This document shows, piece by piece, positions 13,132 to 20,140 of a DNA stretch of 21,778 bases; within the stretch, counting starts at the first letter, position 1, and the number at the start of each line of letters is the position of its first letter. Source of the stretch: an uncultured Oscillospiraceae bacterium (GTDB lineage: Bacteria > Bacillota > Clostridia > Oscillospirales > Oscillospiraceae); contig CAKTXB010000005.1 in NCBI GenBank assembly GCA_934630555.1, positions 1 through 21,778 of the forward strand, read 5' to 3'. The position numbers and the translations under genes were made by a program. Under the pieces are notes generated by a model that saw only the letters and a list, made by a program, of their open reading frames with translations, was not told the origin of the DNA and ran no database searches.

Positions 13132-14959
13132 GGCACACGCCTCCTTTGCAGAGCTTTGCCGCGCCGCAGCCGGCGCAGCCCGCGCGGCAGTCCGGCGTGA
13201 TCTCGGACGCATAGGCCTGCGCGCGTTCGCGGCGGAAAAACGCGTCCGTGACGCCGACGGAGATGGTCTGCCACGGCAGGAGCTCGTCTTCGGCGAAGCC
13301 GCGCACGGTGTAAAAGTCGGGGTCGATGCTGCAGGCGGAAAAGGCGTCCAGCCACGTCTGGTAGTGAAAGTACTCATCCCAGCCGTCGAGCCGCGCGCCG
13401 CGGCGGTGCGCCTCCAGCAGCACGGCGCCGAGCCGCCGGTCACCGCGCGCCAGCACGGCCTCGAGCCGGCTGAGGTCGGACTCGTGATAGCGGTAGTCGA
13501 TGGCGCGGGAATTGAGCGCGCTTTTCAGGAGATGGACGCGGCGGAGGTATTCCTCCGGCGTGATCTGCGCCTCCCACTGGAAGGGGGTGAAGGGCTTGGG
13601 CACAAAATAGGCCGTGGCGAGGTTGATGGAGAGGCCGCGCTTTTTGTTCGCGGCGCTCTCGCGCCAGGTGTGGACGATCTTCTGCGCGAGCTCGGCGATG
13701 CCGAGAACGTCTTCATCCGTTTCGGTGGGCAGGCCGAGCATGAAATAGAGCTTGACGCTGTTCCAGCCGCCGGAGAAGGCGGTGGCGCAGGTTTGCAGGA
13801 TCTCTTCCTCGGTGACGTTTTTATTGATGGCGTCGCGCAGACGCTGTGTGCCGGCTTCGGGCGCGAAGGTGAGACCCGTTTTTTTGACCTTTTGGACCTT
13901 GAGCATGAGCTCCCGCGAGAAGTTATCGGCGCGGAGGCTGGGCAGGGAGAGGCTGATCTTGCGGGGCTGACAGTAATCGAGCAGAGGCTCGGCGAGCTGG
14001 GCCAGCTGCGTGTAGTCGGACGTGGAGAGGCTGGCGAGCGTGATCTCGCTGTGGCCGGAGTCCTCCAGCTCGGAAACGGCCTGCCTGTAGAGCGTGTCCG
14101 CGCGCTTTTCACGCACGGGGCGGTAGCAGAAGCCGGCCTGACAGAAACGGCAGCCGCGGATGCAGCCGCGGAAAATTTCAAGATTGGAGCGGTCATGGAC
14201 GATCTCGGTGGAGGGCACGATCTCGTGCGGCGGCCAGTAGCTGCGGTCCATGTCGGCGATGATGCGCTTTTGCACGCGCGCAGGCGCGCCGTCTAAAGGC
14301 TCGATGGCGGCAAGCGTACCGTCGGGGTGATAGGTGTGGCGGTAGAGCGAGGGTACGTAGACGCCGTCGATCTTGCAGACCTCACGGAGGAACCGGGGCT
14401 TTGTCCAGCTCTCGCGCTTGGCGGTGCGGTAGAGGGCGAGGATCTCGGGGGTCATTTCCTCCCCCTCGCCGATGGAGAAAAAGTCGATGAAGTCGGCCAG
14501 CGGCTCGGGGTTTACGGTGCACACGCCGCCGGCAAAGACAAGGCCGTGCAGGCCCTCGCGTTCGGAGGCCAGCAGGGGGATGCCGGAAAGCTCCAGCATA
14601 TTGAGGACATTTGTGTAGCTCATCTCATAGCCCAGGGTAAAGGCAATGAGGTCAAACTCACGCACGGGGTCTTTGCTTTCAAGCGCGTAGAGGGGGATAT
14701 TATTTTCGCGCATGGCCTGCTCCATGTCGCCCCAGGGGGCGAACACACGCTCACACCACACGCCGGGGAGGCTGTTCATGACGCCGTAGAGGATGCGCAT
14801 TCCGATGTTGGACATCCCGATCTCGTAGGTATCGGGGAAGCAGAAGGCGACGCGGAGGTCAACGGCGCGCTTGTCCTTGACAACTTCATTATATTCGCCG
14901 CCCACATAGCGGGCGGGGCGCTGGACGGTTTGCAGAATGCGGTGGAGCTTGTCAGTCAT
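13112..14959 (-). CDS. TIGR03960 family B12-binding-like radical SAM protein
   Basis: A 615-residue protein of the TIGR03960 family. The N-terminal ~200 residues (GEYNEVVKDK, FPDTYEIGMSN, then FAGGVCTVNPEPLADFIDFFSIGEGEE) look like the cobalamin-binding-type domain seen in B12-dependent radical SAM enzymes. The radical SAM core follows with C266-x3-C270-x2-C273 (CIRGCRFC) for the 4Fe-4S cluster that cleaves S-adenosylmethionine, and FAPEAGTQRLR further on. The C-terminus is cysteine-rich (DCRAGCAGCGAAKLCKGGVC), a possible second metal site. The reaction is unknown. ATG 14959 has AAAGGA at about 11 nt. Its 3' end overlaps the DUF2344 gene by 20 bp. Confidence 0.92.
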   Translation of the reverse strand: MTDKLHRILQTVQRPARYVGGEYNEVVKDKRAVDLRVAFCFPDTYEIGMSNIGMRILYGVMNSLPGVWCERVFAPWGDMEQAMRENNIPLYALESKDPVREFDLIAFTLGYEMSYTNVLNMLELSGIPLLASEREGLHGLVFAGGVCTVNPEPLADFIDFFSIGEGEEMTPEILALYRTAKRESWTKPRFLREVCKIDGVYVPSLYRHTYHPDGTLAAIEPLDGAPARVQKRIIADMDRSYWPPHEIVPSTEIVHDRSNLEIFRGCIRGCRFCQAGFCYRPVREKRADTLYRQAVSELEDSGHSEITLASLSTSDYTQLAQLAEPLLDYCQPRKISLSLPSLRADNFSRELMLKVQKVKKTGLTFAPEAGTQRLRDAINKNVTEEEILQTCATAFSGGWNSVKLYFMLGLPTETDEDVLGIAELAQKIVHTWRESAANKKRGLSINLATAYFVPKPFTPFQWEAQITPEEYLRRVHLLKSALNSRAIDYRYHESDLSRLEAVLARGDRRLGAVLLEAHRRGARLDGWDEYFHYQTWLDAFSACSIDPDFYTVRGFAEDELLPWQTISVGVTDAFFRRERAQAYASEITPDCRAGCAGCGAAKLCKGGVCHESSAV

Positions 14960-14994
14960 GCCGGTCGATCCTTTGCAACATTGTTACCGCTATT

Positions 14995-15597
14995 TTAGCC
15001 GCAACGGGGCTGAAAAGCAACCGCTTTTTCCGCTGCGTGCCAGCGCAGGAGGCGAAATGCGGGCAGAATGGCCGGAAGAAGCACCCAGAGGCCCGCTTGC
15101 AGCCGCCAGGCGGCATAGACGGCCAGCGCGCCCAGCAGCGCGCAGCAGGCAAGGCCGGTGATGCGGCAGATGCGGCGTGCCTGCGGTTCGGAAAAATGCA
15201 GCGAAAGCAGGAGCAGCAGCACGCGCCCGCCGTCGAGCGGCCAGAGGGGCAGCAGATTGAATGCGGCCAGAATGGCGCTGACGCACGCGAACACGGGCAG
15301 CCGATGCAAAAGCGCGGCGGCGCACAGGGCGTTCAGGCCCGGGCCGGCCAGAGCGCAGAGCGATTCCAGGCGGGCGGGGAGCGGCGTGAAGTCGATCTGC
15401 GCGTCGCCAAAGCCAAGGCGCACACGGATGATCTGGCCGCCGGCGGCGCGGATGGCGGCGATGTGCGCCAGCTCGTGCAGGACGGCGGCGGCAAAAAACG
15501 GCCAGAAGATGCCGCAGAGGTCAACATAGGCCAGCGCGAGCACGAACGCGGCGAATGCGGGGCGAATTTCAAGGCTCCGCACCGGTGAGAAGCTCAT
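14995..15597 (-). CDS. Site-2 (M50) metalloprotease, SpoIVFB-like
   Basis: A 200-residue integral membrane zinc protease. HELAH (residues 41-45) supplies two zinc histidines and the catalytic glutamate; NLLPLWPLDGGR (114-125) supplies the third ligand. Both match SpoIVFB, which cuts pro-sigma-K in the outer forespore membrane. SpoIVB, the signal protease of that pathway in Bacillus, is also in this window. The start is uncertain: ATG 15597 lies in the upstream gene with no clear ribosome site and GTG 15582 is an alternative; the frame is open to 15702. It overlaps the 86-residue upstream gene by 29 bp, which suggests coupled translation. A housekeeping S2P is the alternative. Confidence 0.85.
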   Translation of the reverse strand: MSFSPVRSLEIRPAFAAFVLALAYVDLCGIFWPFFAAAVLHELAHIAAIRAAGGQIIRVRLGFGDAQIDFTPLPARLESLCALAGPGLNALCAAALLHRLPVFACVSAILAAFNLLPLWPLDGGRVLLLLLSLHFSEPQARRICRITGLACCALLGALAVYAAWRLQAGLWVLLPAILPAFRLLRWHAAEKAVAFQPRCG

Positions 15598-15829
15598 AGG
15601 AGGCGGCGAAGGCCTCGACCACGTCGCTGCCCGCGTGCAGCGACTGGGTGAACTGGGAAAACGCCTGCACAGCCCGGCCATTGCGCATGCCGCGCAGCGC
15701 ATCGCACAGCTGGGGGCAGCAGACGCTGCATGTATAGAGGAGCAGAGCGGCGGCGGTCAGGACGGCCAGCCGCGAGAGCCAGAGCGCGGCGCGGGGCGGC
15801 GTGGACTTGCTTTGTTCTGTAGGAGCCAT
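15569..15829 (-). CDS. Small single-TM protein upstream of the SpoIVFB-like protease
   Basis: An 86-residue protein I cannot assign to a family. It has a short polar N-terminus (MAPTEQSKSTPPR), one membrane helix (about residues 14-35, rich in Ala and Leu), a Cys-rich exit (YTCSVCCPQLC) and a ~45-residue polar tail predicted to lie outside the cytoplasm. ATG 15829 has GAGGTG upstream. It overlaps the protease by 29 bp. In Bacillus this position is held by SpoIVFA, a ~260-residue one-TM inhibitor of SpoIVFB with an M23-like tail; this protein has the expected topology but no M23 domain. A SpoIVFA-like role is a guess from position only. Confidence 0.65.
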   Translation of the reverse strand: MAPTEQSKSTPPRAALWLSRLAVLTAAALLLYTCSVCCPQLCDALRGMRNGRAVQAFSQFTQSLHAGSDVVEAFAASYELLTGAEP

Positions 15830-15847
15830 ATACAACACCTCGTCCAA

Positions 15848-15877
15848 AATGTATGCGCTTTGTGCGGGGAAGATACA
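15848..15877 (-). promoter_or_regulatory. Possible sigma-E-type promoter for the protease operon
   Basis: Minus strand CATACATT (15848-15855) matches the sigma-E -10 consensus, with TGTATCTT (15870-15877) 14 bp upstream as a loose -35. The predicted start is only about 12 nt before the ATG, which is tight. Tentative. Confidence 0.3.
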
Positions 15878-15915
15878 TTTTTGCCGCGGGCGGGGCTATA
15901 CTTTTTAGAAAAATC

Positions 15916-15924
15916 TGATATAAT
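15916..15924 (+). promoter_or_regulatory. Extended -10 promoter of argS
   Basis: TGA TATAAT: a consensus -10 (15919-15924) with an extended TG. No good -35 is seen at 17 bp. It lies 36 bp before the argS ATG. Confidence 0.6.
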
Positions 15925-15960
15925 CAACACAATAAAATAAGATACAAGAGGATGAGCACG

Positions 15961-17718
15961 ATGACACAACTTGTCGATTTGATCTCCCAGCAGCTGGCCG
16001 GGGCGTTTGAACGCGCCGGTTTTGACCCGGCCTATGGCAAGGCCACGCTTTCCAACCGCCCGGATCTTTGCGAATATCAGTGCAACGGTGCGCTGCCGGC
16101 GGCCAAGGTCTATCATAAGGCGCCCATGCAGATCGCACAGGCGGTGGCGGAGGCGCTTTCGGGCTGTGAACTGTTTGAACACGTGGAGGCGGTGCATCCG
16201 GGCTTTCTCAATATGAAGGTAAGCGGCGCGTATCTGGCGGAGCATCTTGAAAAAATGCGGCAGGATGCGCGGCTGGGCGTGCCGGAGGAGCCGACGCCTA
16301 AGACGATCGTGCTGGACTACGGCGGGCCGAACGTGGCAAAGCCGCTGCATATCGGACATCTGCGCAGCGCCATTATTGGCGAGAGCGTGAAGCGCATCGA
16401 CCGGTGGTTCGGCAACAAGGTCATCGGCGACATCCATCTGGGCGACTGGGGCTTACAGATGGGGCTCATCATTGCGCAGCTGCAGGACGACCAGCCGGGG
16501 CTGCCGTATTTTGACGACGGCTTTACGGGCGACTACCCGGAAACGGCGCCGTTTACCATTTCGGAGCTGGAGAAGATCTATCCGGCGGCCAGCGCCCGCA
16601 GCAAGGAGGACGAAGCCTTTGCCGCGCGCGCGCACGACGCGACGTATGAGCTGCAGAACGGCAAGCGCGGCTATCGCGCGCTGTGGAAGCATATTCTGAA
16701 CGTGTCGGTGGCCGACATGAAGCGCAACTATGAAAAGCTGGACGTCCACTTTGACGTGTGGTACGGCGAGAGCGACGCGCAGCCGTATATTCCGAAAATG
16801 CTGAAGATCATTGAGCAGAAGCAGCTGGCTGTGGAATCGGAGGGCGCGCTGGTGGTGCCGGTGCAGGAGGATACGGACACGAAGGACATCCCGCCGTGCA
16901 TCCTGGTGAAGTCGGACGGCGCGACGCTGTATGCCACGACGGATCTGGCGACGATCTTGCAGCGCGCGGAGGATTTTAAGCCCGACCGCATCTTCTATTT
17001 GACGGACAAGCGGCAGAACCTGCACTTTGAGCAGGTGTTCCGTGTGGCGCGCAAGGCAGGGCTGGTGCCGGAAACGACAGAGCTTCAGCACGTGGGCTTT
17101 GGCACGATGAACGGCAAGGACGGAAAGCCGTTTAAGACGCGGGCCGGCGGTGTGATGCGGCTGGAAACGCTCATTGCGGACATTACGGACTTTATCCGGG
17201 GGAAAATTCAGGAAAACCAGACGGTGGCGGACGACGAGCTGGACCGGACGGCGGCACAGATCGCGCTGGCGGCGCTGAAGTACGGCGATCTGAGCAATCT
17301 GGCGACGAAGGACTATGTGTTCGATCTGGACCGCTTTGCCTCGTTTGAGGGAAACACCGGGCCGTATATTCTGTATACGATCGTGCGCATCAAGTCGATC
17401 CTGGCAAAGTATGACGGGGATGTTTCGCAGGCGGCGCTGCTGGCACCGGCGTCGCAGGAGCAGAAGGATCTGATGCTGGTGCTGGCGCGCTTGCAGGACA
17501 GTTTGACTGCGGCGTATCGCGATTCACTGCCGAATGTGATCTGCGCGTATATTTACGAGCTGGCGGGCGCGGCGAACAAGTTCTATCACGATGTGCGCAT
17601 TATCTCAGAGCCGGACGCGGCGCAGAAGGCGAGCTATGTGGCGCTGATGGATCTGACGCGGCGCGCGCTGGAAACGTGCATCGAGCTGCTGGGATTCAGC
17701 GCGCCGGAGCGGATGTAA
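15961..17718 (+). CDS. argS: Arginine--tRNA ligase
   Basis: A 585-residue class I aminoacyl-tRNA synthetase that charges tRNA-Arg. In order: an N-terminal Add-1-type domain, GGPNVAKPLHIGHLRS with HIGH at residues 130-133, the Rossmann-fold core (GDIHLGDWGLQMG), ILVKSDGATLYATTDLA, the degenerate KMSKS loop around FGTMNGKDGKPFKTR that is usual in ArgS, and a C-terminal anticodon-binding DALR domain. Length is typical. An ATG at 15952 is also in frame, but AGAGG (15946-15950) suits ATG 15961 better. Monocistronic, followed by a 19-bp hairpin shared with the convergent PH-domain gene. Confidence 0.96.
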   Translation: MTQLVDLISQQLAGAFERAGFDPAYGKATLSNRPDLCEYQCNGALPAAKVYHKAPMQIAQAVAEALSGCELFEHVEAVHPGFLNMKVSGAYLAEHLEKMRQDARLGVPEEPTPKTIVLDYGGPNVAKPLHIGHLRSAIIGESVKRIDRWFGNKVIGDIHLGDWGLQMGLIIAQLQDDQPGLPYFDDGFTGDYPETAPFTISELEKIYPAASARSKEDEAFAARAHDATYELQNGKRGYRALWKHILNVSVADMKRNYEKLDVHFDVWYGESDAQPYIPKMLKIIEQKQLAVESEGALVVPVQEDTDTKDIPPCILVKSDGATLYATTDLATILQRAEDFKPDRIFYLTDKRQNLHFEQVFRVARKAGLVPETTELQHVGFGTMNGKDGKPFKTRAGGVMRLETLIADITDFIRGKIQENQTVADDELDRTAAQIALAALKYGDLSNLATKDYVFDLDRFASFEGNTGPYILYTIVRIKSILAKYDGDVSQAALLAPASQEQKDLMLVLARLQDSLTAAYRDSLPNVICAYIYELAGAANKFYHDVRIISEPDAAQKASYVALMDLTRRALETCIELLGFSAPERM

Positions 17719-17764
17719 GGCTATTGTAAATGTAAAAATAGTCCAAAATTCTGCGGAAACTTGA

Positions 17765-17813
17765 AAAATAACAGCAGCCCCATGGAAGCTTCCAGCTTCC
17801 ATGGGGCTGCTGT
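17765..17813 (-). terminator. Strong terminator of the PH-domain gene (possibly shared with argS)
   Basis: A perfect 19-bp stem (17771-17789 with 17795-17813, loop TTCCA). On the minus strand it is followed by TATTTTTC, so it primarily terminates the PH-domain gene. It may also stop argS readthrough. Confidence 0.85.
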
Positions 17814-17874
17814 AAGTATGTAGCGTCTGCTGTGTGCAGAGCGCATGATGACGGTCAAGCACTGATTGCTGGCG

Positions 17875-18264
17875 TTACAAAACAAATGCGGAAATATTGG
17901 AACAGATCTGTTTGATGTCGACTTTCGATTTAAAATCGAACTGAAGCCTGTTCCCATCGTTAAACACAAGAACGAGCTCGCTGTCAATATCCAGCACCCC
18001 GGCAGTTTCAATCCCGAAATACTGCACTTTGGAATATGGATAGGAATAATAGGATACTTTTTTTCCAGTAATGCCCTGAACGTTTACCACAAATACACGC
18101 TTGTTTGTGAAGAGCACCTGATCGCGAATGGCTTGAAAGCACTGGACAATCTCTTCTCCTGGAACAAAGAAGGCACTGGCTTCAGGCCGAATCTGTAAAG
18201 CGGAAATCTCTTTTAGATTAAACAAATTGGCATCGCCAAGAATGCCGGAAGAAACGGTCGCCAT
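17875..18264 (-). CDS. Bacterial PH domain protein (PF08000-like)
   Basis: A 129-residue protein matching the bacterial pleckstrin-homology family PF08000 (formerly DUF1696). Characteristic blocks are RDQVLFTNKRVFVVNVQGITGKK (about residues 52-74), YYSYPYSKVQYFGIETAG and DIDSELVLVF. These proteins form the PH fold and are reported to assemble into rings; a cellular role is not established. No signal peptide, so cytoplasmic. ATG 18264 has GGAGG at 8-nt spacing; five extra codons upstream (to 18279) overlap the ribosome site and are rejected. Monocistronic between a strong promoter and a strong terminator. The composition is more AT-rich than its neighbours. Confidence 0.87.
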   Translation of the reverse strand: MATVSSGILGDANLFNLKEISALQIRPEASAFFVPGEEIVQCFQAIRDQVLFTNKRVFVVNVQGITGKKVSYYSYPYSKVQYFGIETAGVLDIDSELVLVFNDGNRLQFDFKSKVDIKQICSNISAFVL

Positions 18265-18295
18265 AGATAAAACCTCCATTTTTTATGATATTTTT

Positions 18296-18324
18296 ATAAT
18301 ATTTTACGATCGCGTCATTGTCAA
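18296..18324 (-). promoter_or_regulatory. Promoter of the PH-domain gene
   Basis: Minus strand consensus -35 TTGACA (18319-18324), 17-bp spacer, -10 TATTAT (18296-18301). Confidence 0.8.
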
Positions 18325-18384
18325 CAAGGGAACGCGAGTGTTCCAGTGACATTGTGCATGGTGCGGGGCGGCGGGAGAGGGACA

Positions 18385-18546
18385 AAGAAAAACGCCGGAG
18401 CGAAAACCGCTTCGGCGTGAAACGACCGGCTGCGCTGGGATGCGCGCGGACGTTGGAGGGCCCGTGTTTTAAATTCCGCCGCAGCAGGAAATCACCACCA
18501 GCACGGGCCGGTGCGGAGCTGGAAAGGCTCTGCACATCTTTCTGTG
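18385..18546 (-). ncRNA. Candidate small RNA (orphan promoter-terminator unit)
   Basis: Minus strand -35 TTGTAT (18575-18580), 17-bp spacer and -10 TATACT (18552-18557) predict a start near 18545. A terminator stem, 18392-18402 with 18408-18418 plus TTTTTCTTT, predicts an end near 18385, a ~160-nt transcript. In between no ORF has a ribosome site. It can fold: GTGCAGAGC/GCTCCGCAC (one mismatch) and a perfect 8-bp GGCCCGTG/CACGGGCC closing a ~35-nt loop. I could not match it to 6S, SRP or another known RNA. A short peptide from GTG is possible but has no Shine-Dalgarno. Confidence 0.45.
18388..18418 (-). terminator. Terminator of the candidate small RNA
   Basis: An 11-bp stem (18392-18402 with 18408-18418, one G-T pair, loop AAAAC), followed on the minus strand by TTTTTCTTTG. 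Confidence 0.75.
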
Positions 18547-18551
18547 AAAAC

Positions 18552-18580
18552 AGTATAAACGCAAAAATACGCAAATACAA
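18552..18580 (-). promoter_or_regulatory. Promoter of the candidate small RNA
   Basis: -35 TTGTAT (18575-18580), 17-bp spacer, -10 TATACT (18552-18557) on the minus strand, in an AT-rich patch downstream of the tRNA-Gln terminator. Confidence 0.5.
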
Positions 18581-18620
18581 GGGGAATTTAAAGTTTTTGC
18601 GGGAAAGCGCGTGGGAAAAT

Positions 18621-18654
18621 AAAAACTCCGTATGCAGCTGCATACGGAGTTTTT
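18621..18654 (-). terminator. Terminator of tRNA-Gln(CTG), a perfect 34-bp palindrome
   Basis: A 17-bp arm, AAAAACTCCGTATGCAG, followed by its exact reverse complement. It starts at the tRNA CCA end, with U-tracts on both strands. Confidence 0.88.
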
Positions 18655-18727
18655 GGCAGGGGATGAGGGATTCGAACCCCCGCAAACGGAGTCAGAGTCC
18701 GGTGTGCTACCGTTACACAAATCCCCT
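18654..18727 (-). tRNA. tRNA-Gln(CTG)
   Basis: A 74-nt cloverleaf with encoded CCA. Acceptor AGGGGAT pairs perfectly with ATCCCCT; anticodon loop CTCTGAC gives CTG; T-loop TTCGAAT. The outermost anticodon-stem pair is mismatched (C-T). Single-gene unit with its own promoter and terminator. Confidence 0.93.
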
Positions 18728-18757
18728 AAAAACAGGCCGCGCCAAAGCGCAGATATT

Positions 18758-18785
18758 ATTATAGCGGGTTTGGGCGGAATGTCAA
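18758..18785 (-). promoter_or_regulatory. Promoter of tRNA-Gln(CTG)
   Basis: Minus strand -35 TTGACA (18780-18785), 16-bp spacer, consensus -10 TATAAT (18758-18763). Confidence 0.85.
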
Positions 18786-18860
18786 GTTTATTTTTCGGGT
18801 TTTTGCAAAAATTATAAGCGGCATGGTCTGCATCGCATTTTGACGTTTTTTGCCCGGGCT

Positions 18861-18876
18861 GCCGGAACGTTCCGGC
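18861..18876. promoter_or_regulatory. 16-bp perfect palindrome upstream of spoIVB
   Basis: GCCGGAACGTTCCGGC, about 150 bp before the spoIVB start, in an otherwise featureless stretch. It could be an operator or a small hairpin; nothing else supports a role. The rest of 18786-19012 shows no gene with a ribosome site. Confidence 0.3.
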
Positions 18877-19026
18877 GCGCGGGGGAATATCGCCGGAGCG
18901 GCGGGGCATGCAGTTTCTGCAAAGGAAGCGCAAGCGGATTTTACTAGCCGCCGCGCGGAGTTCTTTTGCCCGGACGCAGACATATTAAAAGAGCGGATCG
19001 GCGCAGGAGAGGATGAATTTGCAGGC

Positions 19027-19998
19027 ATGAGGATCAAAAATCGACCCGCCCGGCGTGTGGCCGCGGCGCTGGTGCTGACACTGCTGCTTTGCACGCAGGC
19101 ACTGGCGCGGCCGGCCTATCTCATTCCGGGCGGCAATACGGTGGGCATTAAGCTCTATTCAGAAGGACTGGTCGTAACGCAGGTGGAGGACGGCGCGGCA
19201 GCGCAGCGCGCGGGATTGCGGTGCGGCGACCGGATCGTGAAATGCAACGGGCGCAGCGTGCGTGCGGCGCAGACGCTGGCACAGCTGGTGCAAAGCGGCG
19301 AAGCGGTGGTTTTGCAGGTTTTGCGGGGCGGGCAGACGGCGGAATTTCTGGTGCGGCCCGAACAGGTCGGAACGCGGTGGCAGCTTGGCGTGCAGCTGCG
19401 CGACAATGTGTCGGGCATTGGTACGGTGACGTATTATGACCCGGAAACGAATGCGTTTGGCGCGCTGGGGCACGGCGTGAGCGGGAGCGCGGACGGGAAG
19501 CTGCTGCCCATTACGTCCGGCTATCTGGTGCCGGCCAGTGTGGCGGCGGTGGAGCGCGGGGTGCGCGGCACGCCGGGGGCGCTGCACGGAGCGTTTGATG
19601 TGACGCAGACGTGCGGGCTCGTGACGCAGAATACGGCGCATGGCCTGTTTGGAACGGCGAACATGCTGCCGCAGCGCGCGGCGCTGCCGGTGGCCGCGGC
19701 GGAGCAGGTACACACCGGGGCGGCGACGATCCTGGCGAATGTGGACGGCGACGCGGTGGAGGAGTATTCCATTGAGATCACAAAGATCGATGAAAACGCG
19801 AAAACCGGACGCGATCTGCTGCTGCGGATGAACGATGCGCGGCTTTTGGAGCGCACGGGCGGCGTGGTGCAGGGGATGTCGGGCAGCCCGATCCTGCAGG
19901 ACGGGCGCATGGTCGGCGCAGTGACGCATGTGCTGGTGGGCGACCCGGAGCAGGGGTACGGCATTTTGATCGAGCATATGCTGGACGCGGCGGCGTGA
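19027..19998 (+). CDS. spoIVB: SpoIVB-type serine peptidase (S55)
   Basis: A 323-residue exported protease. A basic N-terminus and hydrophobic helix (about 11-28) form a signal or anchor. A PDZ domain follows (about 40-110, LYSEGLVVTQVEDGAAAQRAGL, GDRI), then the S55 domain with GALGHGVSG (H149) and QGMSGSPI (S285) as catalytic residues. SpoIVB is made in the forespore, crosses into the intermembrane space and triggers SpoIVFB-dependent pro-sigma-K processing. Shorter than the ~425-residue Bacillus protein. ATG 19027 is the only suitable start, but AGGAG lies 17 nt away; a 5-codon ORF (19013-19030) overlaps the start and may couple translation. CATATTA (18981-18987) resembles a sigma-G -10, without a matching -35. 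Confidence 0.93.
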   Translation: MRIKNRPARRVAAALVLTLLLCTQALARPAYLIPGGNTVGIKLYSEGLVVTQVEDGAAAQRAGLRCGDRIVKCNGRSVRAAQTLAQLVQSGEAVVLQVLRGGQTAEFLVRPEQVGTRWQLGVQLRDNVSGIGTVTYYDPETNAFGALGHGVSGSADGKLLPITSGYLVPASVAAVERGVRGTPGALHGAFDVTQTCGLVTQNTAHGLFGTANMLPQRAALPVAAAEQVHTGAATILANVDGDAVEEYSIEITKIDENAKTGRDLLLRMNDARLLERTGGVVQGMSGSPILQDGRMVGAVTHVLVGDPEQGYGILIEHMLDAAA

Positions 19999-20026
19999 GG
20001 CGGCATGGATCGCGTTTGGAGCCGGG

Positions 20027-20065
20027 AAAGCTGCATGACGGGTCTTGTCCGGTCATGCAGCTTTT
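20027..20065 (+). terminator. Terminator of spoIVB
   Basis: A 13-bp perfect stem (20027-20039 with 20052-20064) ending in TTTT, 28 bp after the stop codon. Confidence 0.8.
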
Positions 20066-20078
20066 GCGTTTATTTTGA

Positions 20079-20107
20079 TTGACTTTTGTGGGGAATCCGG
20101 GTACTAT
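20079..20107 (+). promoter_or_regulatory. Promoter of the lipoylation operon
   Basis: -35 TTGACT (20079-20084), 17-bp spacer, -10 TACTAT (20102-20107), 33 bp before the GTG start of the lipoate ligase. Confidence 0.75.
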
Positions 20108-20140
20108 ACAAGCACACAGGATCAGGCGGAGGCGTGCATA

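Noticed and set aside
13130..14296. A 388-codon open frame on the plus strand
   Set aside because: Antisense to the radical SAM gene, with compositional bias only and no ribosome site or motif.
18218..18764. Overlapping open frames on both strands between the PH-domain gene and spoIVB
   Set aside because: They run through the tRNA-Gln gene and its terminator palindrome and lack ribosome sites. The interval is better explained as a tRNA plus a possible small RNA.
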